Shown: positions 55,571 through 64,000 of the stretch, one piece after another
Layout of the letters: every line of letters begins with the position of its first letter
How positions within the stretch are numbered: the first letter of the stretch is position 1
NCBI GenBank assembly: GCA_963920525.1
Contig: OY986435.1
Location: forward strand, 262,014,962-262,078,961
DNA: 64,000 bases
Source: Dichetophora obliterata
Lineage: Eukaryota > Arthropoda > Insecta > Diptera > Sciomyzidae
Direction of reading: 5' to 3'
Position numbers and translations under genes: made by a program
The notes under the pieces: model-generated
Told to the model about the DNA's origin: nothing
What the model saw: only the letters and a program-made list of their open reading frames with translations
The model's database searches: none

Positions 55571-55988
55571 TCTATATAAATAAAAATCAAATGTCGTTCG
55601 TTGGTAATTGCATCAGTTGAGAACGGCTGAACCGATTTGGATAATTTTTTTTTTAAAATGTTCGTAATAGTCCAACTTAGGTTTTTACGGAAAGAAAAAT
55701 TGACCACGCCCACTTTGCGCCCACTTTTTTGATTTATCTGAAATCGGAAAACGGCTGGACCGATTTGGATAATTTTTTTTTTAATGTTCATAGTAATCCA
55801 ATTTAAGTTTTGTCGGAAAGAAAAATTGACCACGCCCACTTTTGCGCCCACTTTTTTCAATTTATCTAAAATCGGAAAACGGCTGAACCGATTTGGTAAT
55901 TTTTTTTCAAATGTTCGTAGTAATCCAATTTAAGTGTTTAATGAAAGAAAAATTGACCACGCCCACTTTTGCGCCCACTGTTTTGATA
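55571..55988 (+). mobile_element. Helitron 5' fragment with 128-bp tandem repeats
   Basis: Starts TCTATATAAATAAAAATCAA after an A. Three copies of a 128-bp unit follow (AACGGCTGAACCGATTTGG at 55622, 55750 and 55878), each containing GACCACGCCCACTTTTGCGC. It is cut by the Helitron at 55989; no 3' end. Confidence 0.75.
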
Positions 55989-57833
55989 TCTATATATATA
56001 AAATTAAGTGGCAAAACTTCCTGTTCGCATACTCCTCCTAGACGGCTTGCCCGATTTCAATGAAATTTTCAGGGGTGATTGGGGTCTGTGTGGAGGGTGC
56101 ACATAAGAAATTGCATGTGTGTATCTTTGCAGGTTTTGTACCACACCCCCTTTTGTCGCCCACAAATCAATAAAAATGCTGTATTTAAGACGGTTTTGGT
56201 CGTATGAAATTAAAATTTGGTAAATAAGTTCGTATGATAACTATAATTAACTTTGAAAAAATGGGCGTGGTCACAATTCATCTACGCCTACTTTAAAGAA
56301 AATATCAAAATACTTCGAAACCATTGGTCCGATTGAGCTCAAATTTTGTAAGTACGCTTTGCTTTGAGTACGAGATGGTTTAAGGGGCAATGCCACACCC
56401 CCTTTTACCTCCCACATATAAATAAAAAATTGTTGTTATCGAATAGCTTTAGTTAGAGTTATGGGTCGCACAGCTTAGAAATTCGGTATTCGACCACAAT
56501 TTAGACGTACCGTTTCTGTGATGAAATTTTATGGGAGTGGACAAGGGGGAGGGGCACCTCCGATACAACCCAAATTTGTGATATCGAATAGCTTTGAAGT
56601 TATAGGAATTCATCTTTGGAATTCAGTTTTTAACCTCAATTTACACATGCAGTTTCAATGGTTTTATTTTATGGGCGTTGGACAGGGAGGCGTGACATCT
56701 CCCTTACAACCCAAATTTGCGATATCGTATTGCTTTGAAGTTATAGGTTGACAGCGTAAGAATTCGGTATTCGACCTAAATTTATACATGCATTTTCAAT
56801 ACTTACATTTTGTCGTCGTAGGGCAAAGGGGAGTGGCACTTCCCATACAACCCAACTTTGTGCTATCAAATAGTTTTAGAGTTATAAGTCGTACAACGCC
56901 GAAATTCAGTATTCGACCTCAATATACACATGCAGTTTCATTGATTCAATCTATGTTCATTAGTAAGAGGGGCGTGGCACCTCCCATTTAACGTAAATTT
57001 GCGATATTGAATATCAGCGTCAGAATTCAGTATTCGGCCCCAATTTATACATGCAGTTTCATTAATTACATTTTATGGGCGTACGACAAGGGGGCGTGAA
57101 ACCTCCTATTTAACCCAAATTAGAGATATCAAATAGCATTGGGGTTATAGGTCTCACAGCTTTGGAATTCAGTATTGGACCTCAATGTACACATGCAGTT
57201 TCATTGATTACATTTTATGAGCGTTGATCAAGGGGGAGTGGCACCTCCCATACAACGAAAATTTGTGATATCGAATAGCTTTGTAGTTCAAGGTCACACA
57301 GCGTCGGAACTCAGTATTCGACCAAAATTTACGCTTGCAGATTTACTGATAAAATTTTTTAGAGTTTGTCGAGGGGGCGTGACACCTCCAATTTAACCCA
57401 AATTTGTGATATCGAATAGATTTGGAGTTATAGGTAACTCAGCCTCAAAATTCAGTATTCGACCTCAATGTACTCATGCAGTTTCATTGCTAAAATTTTA
57501 TGGGCGTAGGGAAAAGGAGAGTGGCACCTCCCATACAATCAAAATTTGTGCTATCGAATAGTTTTGGAGTTATATGTCGCACAGTTTTGGAATTCGGTAT
57601 TCGACCTCCATGTAGACATCCAGTTTAATTGATTACATTCTATTAGCGGTGATGAAGAGAGAGTGGCACTTCCTATACAACCCAAATTTGATATATCGAA
57701 TAGCTTTGTGGATATAGGTCGCACAGTCTCAGAATTCAGTATTTGACCTCAATTTAGACATGCTGTTTAACTGATAACATTTTATGGGCGTTTGAATAGG
57801 GAGAGTGGCAGCAACGCGCCGGGTTTCAGCTAG
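55989..57833 (+). mobile_element. Complete non-autonomous Helitron
   Basis: Starts TCTATATATATAAAATTAAG after an A (55988) and ends GCAACGCGCCGGGTTTCAGC then TAG (57833), followed by T. TC at the start, CTAG at the end, a GC-rich pre-terminal word and insertion between A and T are established Helitron features. The body (56400-57800) is about ten diverged tandem units of roughly 142 bp, each with GGGGCGTGGCACCTCCCATA-like, TATCGAATAGCTTTGGAGTT-like and ATTCAGTATTCGACCTCAAT-like words. No Rep/helicase coding sequence. Confidence 0.85.
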
Positions 57834-57888
57834 TTTATTATAATAATTTATTATCAATAGTAAAAATAAAAACATAAAACTTGGGGTA

Positions 57889-58076
57889 AATAAATACAAT
57901 AAGTTTTTTTGTTTTTTTGACTTTCTGATAAAATATATTTTCCTTTTCAAACTTCCATCCATGTTTGCAGCAACCAAAACTGTAACGCGAACCGTCAAAA
58001 CTTTTCCTCCTACACTCAGGGAATTATTGAATTTCGTACACGGCTGCCATGAAGAAGATGGGGCTGTAGTAGCCAT
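57889..58076 (-). pseudogene. pogo/Tigger-like transposase fragment
   Basis: The minus-strand frame reads KFNNSLSVGGKVLTVRVTVL, then VAANMDGSLKRKIYFIRKSK K. Pogo/Tigger and jerky-like transposases have GGK.SK.R.TVLL.ANMDGSEK.PLVIGKSK.PRCF between the first and second catalytic acids, and this fragment fits that text. Flanking catalytic motifs are not readable. With the terminal region at 55486-55565 it probably belongs to one old pogo element, later split by Helitrons. Confidence 0.6.
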
Positions 58077-58353
58077 ACTAGAGTTATTATATATGAAATG
58101 AAGTCAGCTTTGCTGAAAGTTTATTGCAAGCACTTTATGAGAGCTCTCATAGCCCCAATTGAATCTGCAATAATCATAAAAAAAACCAAAATTTTGTTGA
58201 TCGTCTTTTGCAAAAAACAGCTGTGGTTACAGTTGTGATACATTCAGTATTGTGGCTACTACACAGTGGCGTAAAACGCGGGCCCGCAGAGCCCGCATTG
58301 CGGGCGGACGCAACTAAGCCAGGGGCGCCCTCAAGTCCCTTGATGAAAATATA

Positions 58354-58419
58354 AATGAAGTGGAGAACGACACACAGTGTAAAATATGCGGCCGAAAATA
58401 TGGTATATCGATGTTTTAA
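58354..58419 (+). pseudogene. BED zinc-finger remnant of hAT transposase
   Basis: Reads NEVENDTQCKICGRKYGISM then F and a stop at 58417-58419. The CxxC pair followed by a basic, aromatic stretch is the first half of a BED finger, the usual N-terminal DNA-binding domain of hAT transposases. The His/Cys second half is lost. Confidence 0.55.
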
Positions 58420-59580
58420 TTTTTTCCAATTTTTTATAGCTTTCAATAGAAAATATCCTGGGTGAAAAAATCAAAATGAATTTTTTTAATAGTTGCAACC
58501 GTTTCGTTATGACAAGCCGTCAAAGTTACATTTTTTAAAAATTAAATTTTTCTTGTTATTCACATATTATTTAACCTATTTTTTTTTTGTATATCAAAAT
58601 AAAGTTTAAATTTCTTATATCTGGCAAATTACTGTGTTTGTTTACATTTTTAACATATGGTTTGAATCTTATCATAAAAGTAAACACTAATAGTGGGATA
58701 CAAATTTTTAGAAATGTTTAAAAAATAATTTTGAGAAAGATTAACTATAGTTTTTCACGAAAGAAATTATTAGAACTACGATACACCAAGTCTTACACCA
58801 AAATTTCTAGCTAATACTTACTAAAACGGAAGATATACAAACACAAAACAACTCTATTTTTAAAATTTCCTTGCTGTAATCAAAAAAGCTTACAAATTTA
58901 AACAAAAACGTAGGTAACTTATGTTGGTAGTTTTTTTCAAGGCTGAGTTACTAAAATATGATAAATGGGAGTGGCATTCGCCTATAAAATTTTTCTTTTA
59001 TCTATAATCACAAAAGATATTGATGTAGCAAATTTCGCTGTTTTGAAAGAAGACTTAATGAAGTTTCAGGCAAAAATGGGTTTCGTTTATATGGGAGGTG
59101 GGTGTGGCAGAGGGCGGATTTGTATAACTTTTTCAAAATTACTTAACTTTGCCAAGAAAGATTTTCGTGCCAATTCTCATAGCTCTACGATCACTCCTTC
59201 TCTTTTTGGCCAAGAATGGGGACGTTAGACTGTGCGACGTTTGTTTTAAAAAAAAATTAAGATATACCAAAATATTTATTTCCTTTGCAAATTATTATTG
59301 TTTAAAATGAACAACAATAAATGAAAAATAATTAAATAATATGTGCTTAAATAAAATATAAGTCATGTACAGACGATTTCTCAGGGTGCAATAATCGACG
59401 TGAAAAAAGCCGATTTTTTTGAGCAAAAGTCACCTTTGTTTGGCAAAACTTGATTATGGTCGAAGTCGATTTACCCGTTAGCTTTCATATTTTCAGCAAG
59501 TCAGCTGCTGATGAAATTTTAATCATTCAGTTGGTCATATTTTGTGACGTTAGTTAAATTCTTTAGTTAACAGGTAACAT
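58420..59580. other. hAT interior, decayed
   Basis: AT-rich, with no continuous transposase frame. GGGAGGTGGGTGTGGCAGAG near 59093 resembles Helitron-type GGGCGTGGC words. Confidence 0.35.
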
Positions 59581-60302
59581 TTAAGGTACTATTACAGTGT
59601 GTAAAAAATTTAAAATCCATTTTAGTTTTTCGATAGAATATGATTCTGTAAGGTCTTAAGAATACGTATACAAAATTTTAGAAAAAAATATCAAATAGAA
59701 AAAAGTTATAACATATATTATATTCGCATGTCGCGTAATATTCAAGAACCTTTAAATATTTAATCCCGTTTTTCCCGAAACAAGGTCTTTCGAATTGGCT
59801 TCTAAGATATCTGGAATTCTACTTGATCAATTTCAATGAATCTTGGTTCATTGTGATTTTTATAGACTATGTTAAGCACTAGACCTATAAAAAGCCAAAA
59901 AACTTTTATTGTTTTTGTATGGCCGAAAGTTTCGGCAAAAAAGAGAGTTTTTTGTACATTTTTTTTTCAACGCATGCCATTTTTTATTTTTTATTTTTTA
60001 TTTTTTTTTGCGGAGGTTGAGTGCTCAACTACAACCCTTAACTCAAGAATGCACTTTAATTTTCTACTTTCAGACGCTTTTAAATGCTGGAGACGAGAAA
60101 CCAATATTGTTATGTGCAACAATTCTTTAAACACGCTAACTTCAACGCCCTGTAGGAAATTAACAACAACTTTAAACACAAAACATTTTTTGTATTTCCT
60201 CTTGAATAATTCTTCATCATGTAAAAAATTTGAATCATTAAAGTTAATAATACTAGGTAAAAAAGGTGTTTTTTATAGCTACACACTGTAATAGTACCTT
60301 AA
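59581..60302. mobile_element. TTAA element, GGTACTATTACAGTGTG family, copy 2 (uninterrupted)
   Basis: 714 bp, ends GGTACTATTACAGTGTG (from 59585) and its inverse (to 60298), TTAA on both sides (59581-59584, 60299-60302). It is collinear with 21454-23962 minus the Tc1 insertion. The internal module CCCGTTTTTCCCGAAACAAG...GATATCTGGAATTCTACTTG resembles that of the element at 12691. Non-coding. Confidence 0.88.
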
Positions 60303-60739
60303 ACTTAACATCTTAAAATTATCATTTTACCAATAAGAAAATTATTGATCTAATTTTTCAAACTTTAAGTTAGTTTAACATTTTTAAATAATTGATATAT
60401 GTTTTCTTTTTACCTAATTTGTGGTCAAATCTTATAATATTTATTATAAATTGTATTATATTTGATATTATAAGAAGTGTTTTTTACGTTATTGCTTTTT
60501 TTAACAGAATGAATTTTTTAATAGAATTTTAAAATAATATATAAATTTATTTATAAAATAAGATATTTATAATATATAACTGTTGTAATAAATGATGACT
60601 AGAGAGGATAAAAATAGGCATTTGCATATTGCATCGTAATGTAGGATTTAAGGACATAAAGTCTTCGAAAAATTTTGTTTAAAAACAAACGAGTTTTTAG
60701 TAAGTATGCGAGCAAACTTTCGCCCGAAGTATTATCAAA

Positions 60740-60880
60740 CCTAAGATATTGCCGGCAACATCTTGCGATGTTGAACGTAGATTCTCTGCATATTCATCGT
60801 TTCTAACTGAAAAACGGAGAAATTTTTCAATGGAGAATTTAAAGCAACACTTGGTAGTTTATTACCATTCTAAAATTTGA
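60740..60880 (+). pseudogene. hAT C-terminal dimerisation domain
   Basis: The frame reads PKILPATSCDVERRFSAYSS, then FLTEKRRNFSMENLKQHLVV and YYHSKI, with a stop at 60878-60880. This is the hAT dimerisation signature (LPATS..VER.FS....LT.KR..L...N....L.....N). It lies in the same strand and correct order after the BED finger remnant. About 40 more codons of the same frame are readable upstream. The central catalytic region is missing or decayed. Confidence 0.85.
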
Positions 60881-61431
60881 AAAATATTTAACTGCATTTT
60901 ATATTGTTTTTTTTTAAGTTAATTCAATAGTAACAAAAAGACTGAAAACGAAGTTGCTCAGTACAAGTTAATATTATTTTTAAGTTTTTACGTTTATTTA
61001 AAAAAGGGTTTTTTTTTACTATATTAGGTATACGTAAGAAATTCAACATATTAAAACGCTTAAAGCAAATGCTATTCAAAACATTTATAAGACTGGAAAT
61101 ATATATTCCGTTCCAAAATATGTACAATTTTGTTTAATTTTTCTCTTAAAATATTTTTATCGAGCATATTTTTAAATTCATCGAGCATAGTTTCGATTTT
61201 TTGTGCTTTTTAATGCGCAAAAATCAAGTTGAGTCGTGCATATTTTTATACTCTCTAATGCTGACTATTGAATTAAAAAATTCTCTTCTTGTTCTCTTTT
61301 TTTTTTTTGTTAAGAGTTCTCTTGTTTTCTCCTACGCTTCTAGTAGCCTAACATAGTTTTACTCTAAAAGTAAATAGCAGGGCGCTTTTAGAAAACTGCG
61401 GGCGGGCGCATAAAATATAGTTACGCTACTG
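60881..61431. other. 3' non-coding part of the hAT element
   Basis: AT-rich with no further coding signal; it leads to the terminal repeat at 61421-61431. Confidence 0.5.
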
Positions 61432-61439
61432 CTACTACA

Positions 61440-62011
61440 ACCAACTTTTAAATCTTGAGTGTATAGAAACTCCAATGCGGCTATTGCAGCCTCAATACTG
61501 TTTAATATGCTGTTACTGAGGATACTAAAACCACAAGAGACAAATTTCTCCATTTTAGTTTTGACTTTGCAGCGTGCTTGTTGGCAATTATTACAAAAAT
61601 TGTTTTTAAAGTTAATCGGTATTTATAATAGTGAAAAAAACTAAGTTTAATTGCATAAAATACACAGTAAGTATAAATAAAATATCATAGAGTATCAGTT
61701 AATCGGAAACAATTGAAGACATGAGGTGATGAAGGTGATATGTCGCAAAAATCTAGTATCTAGAATATTTGTACTGAAATTAAACTTTTTGAAGTAGTTC
61801 ACTTCTAAAATAGCCAGAAATATGATTGTTCTAAGTTGTCAAATTATTTGTATGCTCATAAGACCTTCATCTATGCATAGAACACTGAAAATGTAACATA
61901 TCACCTTCATCTACTCATATCTTCAATTCTCAGGATGTCGTTGAGCTAAATTGTGGCAGTTTGGCTGACTTCGTGAACGCATTTATGCAATGCATCAGTA
62001 AGGCTAGTCAC
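61440..62011. other. Unassigned DNA
   Basis: The minus-strand frame to 61553 continues across the hAT duplication into 58174-58263 if the hAT element is removed, but no family was recognised. Confidence 0.35.
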
Positions 62012-62142
62012 GTGTGTTTTATTTTACATTGATTCGAAGCTTAACCAAAATTGTCCAACTATACTATTTTTAAGAATATCACTAGAGTGCTGCAATTTTG
62101 GTTAATAAGCTTCGGAGCGAAACCATTGAAAATGAAACACAC
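62012..62142. mobile_element. 131-bp palindromic MITE
   Basis: GTGTGTTTTATTTTACATTG at 62012 pairs with its inverse-like end at 62142; arms of about 40 bp continue through GAAGCTTAACCAAAATTG. Target duplication not clear. Confidence 0.65.
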
Positions 62143-62151
62143 CGAGAAATA

Positions 62152-62339
62152 ACTGCAGTTTACGGCCCACGCGTAAATAATTTTTTTCCTGTTTTCATGT
62201 CGGTCTCGAAATTTTAGAAGATAGAATTCGTGAAAACTTGAAAAATTATAATTTGAAGCTTTTTTTAACTCAGTACAAGGACAAATAATTCATCTGTTAA
62301 AGCCAAACGATTACATACGCGTGGGCCGTAAACTGCACT
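62152..62339. mobile_element. 182-bp MITE with 21-bp perfect inverted ends
   Basis: GCAGTTTACGGCCCACGCGT(A) from 62155 and its exact inverse ending at 62336, with ACT on both sides (62152-62154, 62337-62339). It lies only 12 bp from the preceding palindromic MITE. Confidence 0.75.
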
Positions 62340-63463
62340 TATGCCGCGAAATTAAAGAAACTGCGTTAATATTAAATAAAAATTCAAAACTAAACCTGCA
62401 CAATTCCATCACAACAAATTTTGTCCACGCAAAGTTGAAACACGTTTAGGCCCGGCAAAGACTACCCTATACTCTAATTTTTATGTTTTGCTGAAAAACT
62501 CATTACTAATTCTCCTAATTTACCAATAAATTTTTAAAATATGTCAAATACCATGGCAGAGAACTAATTTTACAATTTCAAATACATAAGTGCTGCCATA
62601 TATTTTCAAGAATCTATCGCTGCCAGCTAAGAGGACTTACACATTGTGGAACCTGTTCGTCAAACGGCTTTTTACACTCAATTTTACACTCAAAACCAAA
62701 ATTTCATTTCTTATTACACTATGCTTATATTTTAGACAAAGTTGGTCCAGTAGTTGCCTTAAGTTCAATTCGCTTCGAAGCCAAGCATCAAACATATAAA
62801 AAATCAATTCATCTATCTAATAATAGAACAAATGTGCTCGAAACGTCTGTTATTAAAAATCAATTGCAATTTGCATAACTTCGAATTATATGTTCTTACA
62901 TGTTTTCAATATTTTGAAAAGACATATTTATAAAATATCCGCAAAGAACTCTAGTATTTTAAAATAAAATTTACTTATTACACGGTCTGCACATGCGGCT
63001 GGAGCCAGAATGATAAAAATTTTTGGATGAAAAAAGTAGTTCCAGAACTTGTTCGGAGCCTAGGTGGAGTATAGGTGATTCTTTGTGTGACCGTTAAAGC
63101 CGGCTTCGTAATCGTCAAATAGATGTTGGGTGTCGATTTGTTCCTCTAGTATTGCTTTCAAGATTTGTCATAGCACAAATTTCTTCTGCATCTTGGCGGC
63201 TTAAGACGTGTTTTTGTCTTCTCTTGCAGTTAATCGCTTAAATCATTTATTTGTGGCGTACAAAATATTTAAAAATATTAAAAATATTAAAATATACTAA
63301 ACGCGCCTGCTATTTAGCAGTTTCAAAAATATAAACTAATAAAATAAAATAATAAAATAAACTAAAACAAACATCTTAAAAGAATAAGTAACAACAACAA
63401 AGAAAAAACCCACTTGTTTATTATTTATCAGCTGTTGTTGTTTTTTTAATTTCTGCCGAGAAC
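62340..63463. other. Unassigned DNA, right part probably 5' UTR of the following element
   Basis: From about 62990 the composition is less AT-rich and leads into the ORF1 start. No promoter element was recognised. Confidence 0.35.
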
Positions 63464-64000
63464 ATGAGTACCGCAAGTGTTGAATTGAGTGCAAATGTTA
63501 TTGGCACTAGATCGAAAAAGCCAATGAACTCAGTTACGGGATCTTCAATTGCAACTCCTAAACAGTGCTCAACACCTACTTCTAAGTGTGTTTCAGCTGG
63601 CCCTGCTCTCACTGTGCACGACCTCGCAGTTGAGTTGAAAAAGCACACTGATACCATCATGAGTCGTATGTCGGCTGAAATTAATGCTCTGAGAGGGGAC
63701 GTCATGCAGAAAATCTCTATCATCGAAGGTAAATTTATACTACTTCAAGAAACTTTCGACAACCTTCAGTCGCGTGTTGAGAAATTAGAGGTGGAAAAAG
63801 AGGAGAAAATGAATATGCACTCAAACGAAGTAGCCGCTCTTAATCATGAAATTGCGAGCGTCACTGATAGATGTGACGAACTGGAAAGAGGAAATCTTGC
63901 AGCAGATGCCATTCTCTTCGGTGTTCCTTACATACCTGAAGAGAATCTAACAATGTCTTTTTTAAGATTATGCAATTCTATAAATTGTAAACCACCAGCT
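63464..64000 (+). CDS. Non-LTR retrotransposon ORF1 protein, partial (runs off window)
   Basis: The ATG at 63464-63466 opens 179 codons without a stop to the window edge. The N-terminal 50 residues are Ser/Thr-rich and low in structure (MSTASVELSANVIGTRSKKP). Residues about 52-140 are charged and heptad-like (LAVELKKHTDTIMSRMSAEI, LQSRVEKLEVEKEEKMNMHS), a likely coiled coil. Then CDELERGNLAADAILFGVPY and LTMSFLRLCNSINCKP begin the globular domain found after the coiled coil in many LINE ORF1 proteins (an FP/L1-ORF1-like fold with N...(I/L)(L/I)FGVP). ORF1 proteins bind the element RNA as oligomers. ORF2 would lie beyond the window. Codon use is less AT-biased than nearby DNA, suggesting a young copy. 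Confidence 0.75.
   Translation, partial: MSTASVELSANVIGTRSKKPMNSVTGSSIATPKQCSTPTSKCVSAGPALTVHDLAVELKKHTDTIMSRMSAEINALRGDVMQKISIIEGKFILLQETFDNLQSRVEKLEVEKEEKMNMHSNEVAALNHEIASVTDRCDELERGNLAADAILFGVPYIPEENLTMSFLRLCNSINCKPPA

Larger units (their letters stand above)
58256..61439 (+). mobile_element. hAT element with exact 8-bp duplication
   Basis: Ends CAGTGGCGTAAAACGCGGGC (from 58264) and inverse TTACGCTACTG (to 61431), flanked by CTACTACA on both sides (58256-58263, 61432-61439). GC-rich GCGGGCGG words lie inside both ends. It carries a BED finger at the left and a hAT dimerisation region at the right, with a TTAA element inserted between them. Confidence 0.9.

Noticed and set aside
61359..61553. 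Minus-strand frame that joins with 58174-58263 after removal of the hAT element
   Set aside because: I considered a pogo-like C-terminus, but its order relative to the pogo DDE fragment is wrong and the peptide is not convincing.

Overview
The window reads as gene-poor, AT-rich, repeat-dense DNA from an animal, most likely an insect and probably a fly. That is inferred from the transposon families: mariner and Tc1, piggyBac, Harbinger, hAT, Helitrons with TCTATATATATAAAA starts, RTE and other non-LTR retrotransposons. No host gene, rRNA or canonical tRNA could be supported. Nearly all coding signal comes from transposons. The only complete intact reading frame is a 361-residue mariner transposase (32681-33766). 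A second open frame, a retrotransposon ORF1, runs off the right edge (63464-64000).

Layout. 1-4077: an edge MITE, then a Helitron-like repeat copy and unassigned DNA. 4078-6307: a hAT-type non-autonomous element with an 8-bp duplication, split by a 5'-truncated non-LTR element with its own 12-bp duplication. 6777-10045: a second hAT element carrying two 173-bp MITE twins, a Helitron fragment and another MITE. 10644-13607: a MITE, a Tc1 relic and a fold-back element flanked by TTAA. 14215-16364: Helitron and TIR repeats with a LINE fragment. 18240-20330: relics of Harbinger and piggyBac transposases. 21450-23966: a TTAA element split by a Tc1 element that itself holds a small palindromic MITE. 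24735-26733: Helitron-related sequence with a clear CTAG end. 27841-32290: a hAT-bounded element with a conserved transposon-type ORF and six copies of a 15-bp motif, inserted at the edge of a 2.6-kb element with long inverted ends.

32568-33874: the intact mariner. 35301-37110: a TIR element with a 10-bp duplication and a hAT C-terminal relic. 37490-39830: one inverted Helitron-like copy split by a LINE and by a broken mariner. 40131-43665: a LINE relic and Helitron pieces. 44151-47667: two large fold-back elements side by side. 49277-50140: a tRNA-like (SINE-like) body next to a Helitron 5' end. 52259-54892: a nearly complete RTE-type retrotransposon. 55488-61439: a pogo-like relic split by Helitrons and by a hAT element, which in turn holds a TTAA element. 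62012-62336: two adjacent MITEs. 63464-64000: the start of a non-LTR ORF1.

The layers can be ordered because many insertions keep exact target duplications: TTTTTTGC, CTACTACA, CATATATG, TATCAAGCAACG, TTAA, TA and TAA. The least explained parts are the hAT-bounded element at 27849-29681 with its regularly spaced motif, a similar motif series at 18271-18641, the two fold-back elements, and the recurring TTAA elements that share an internal module.
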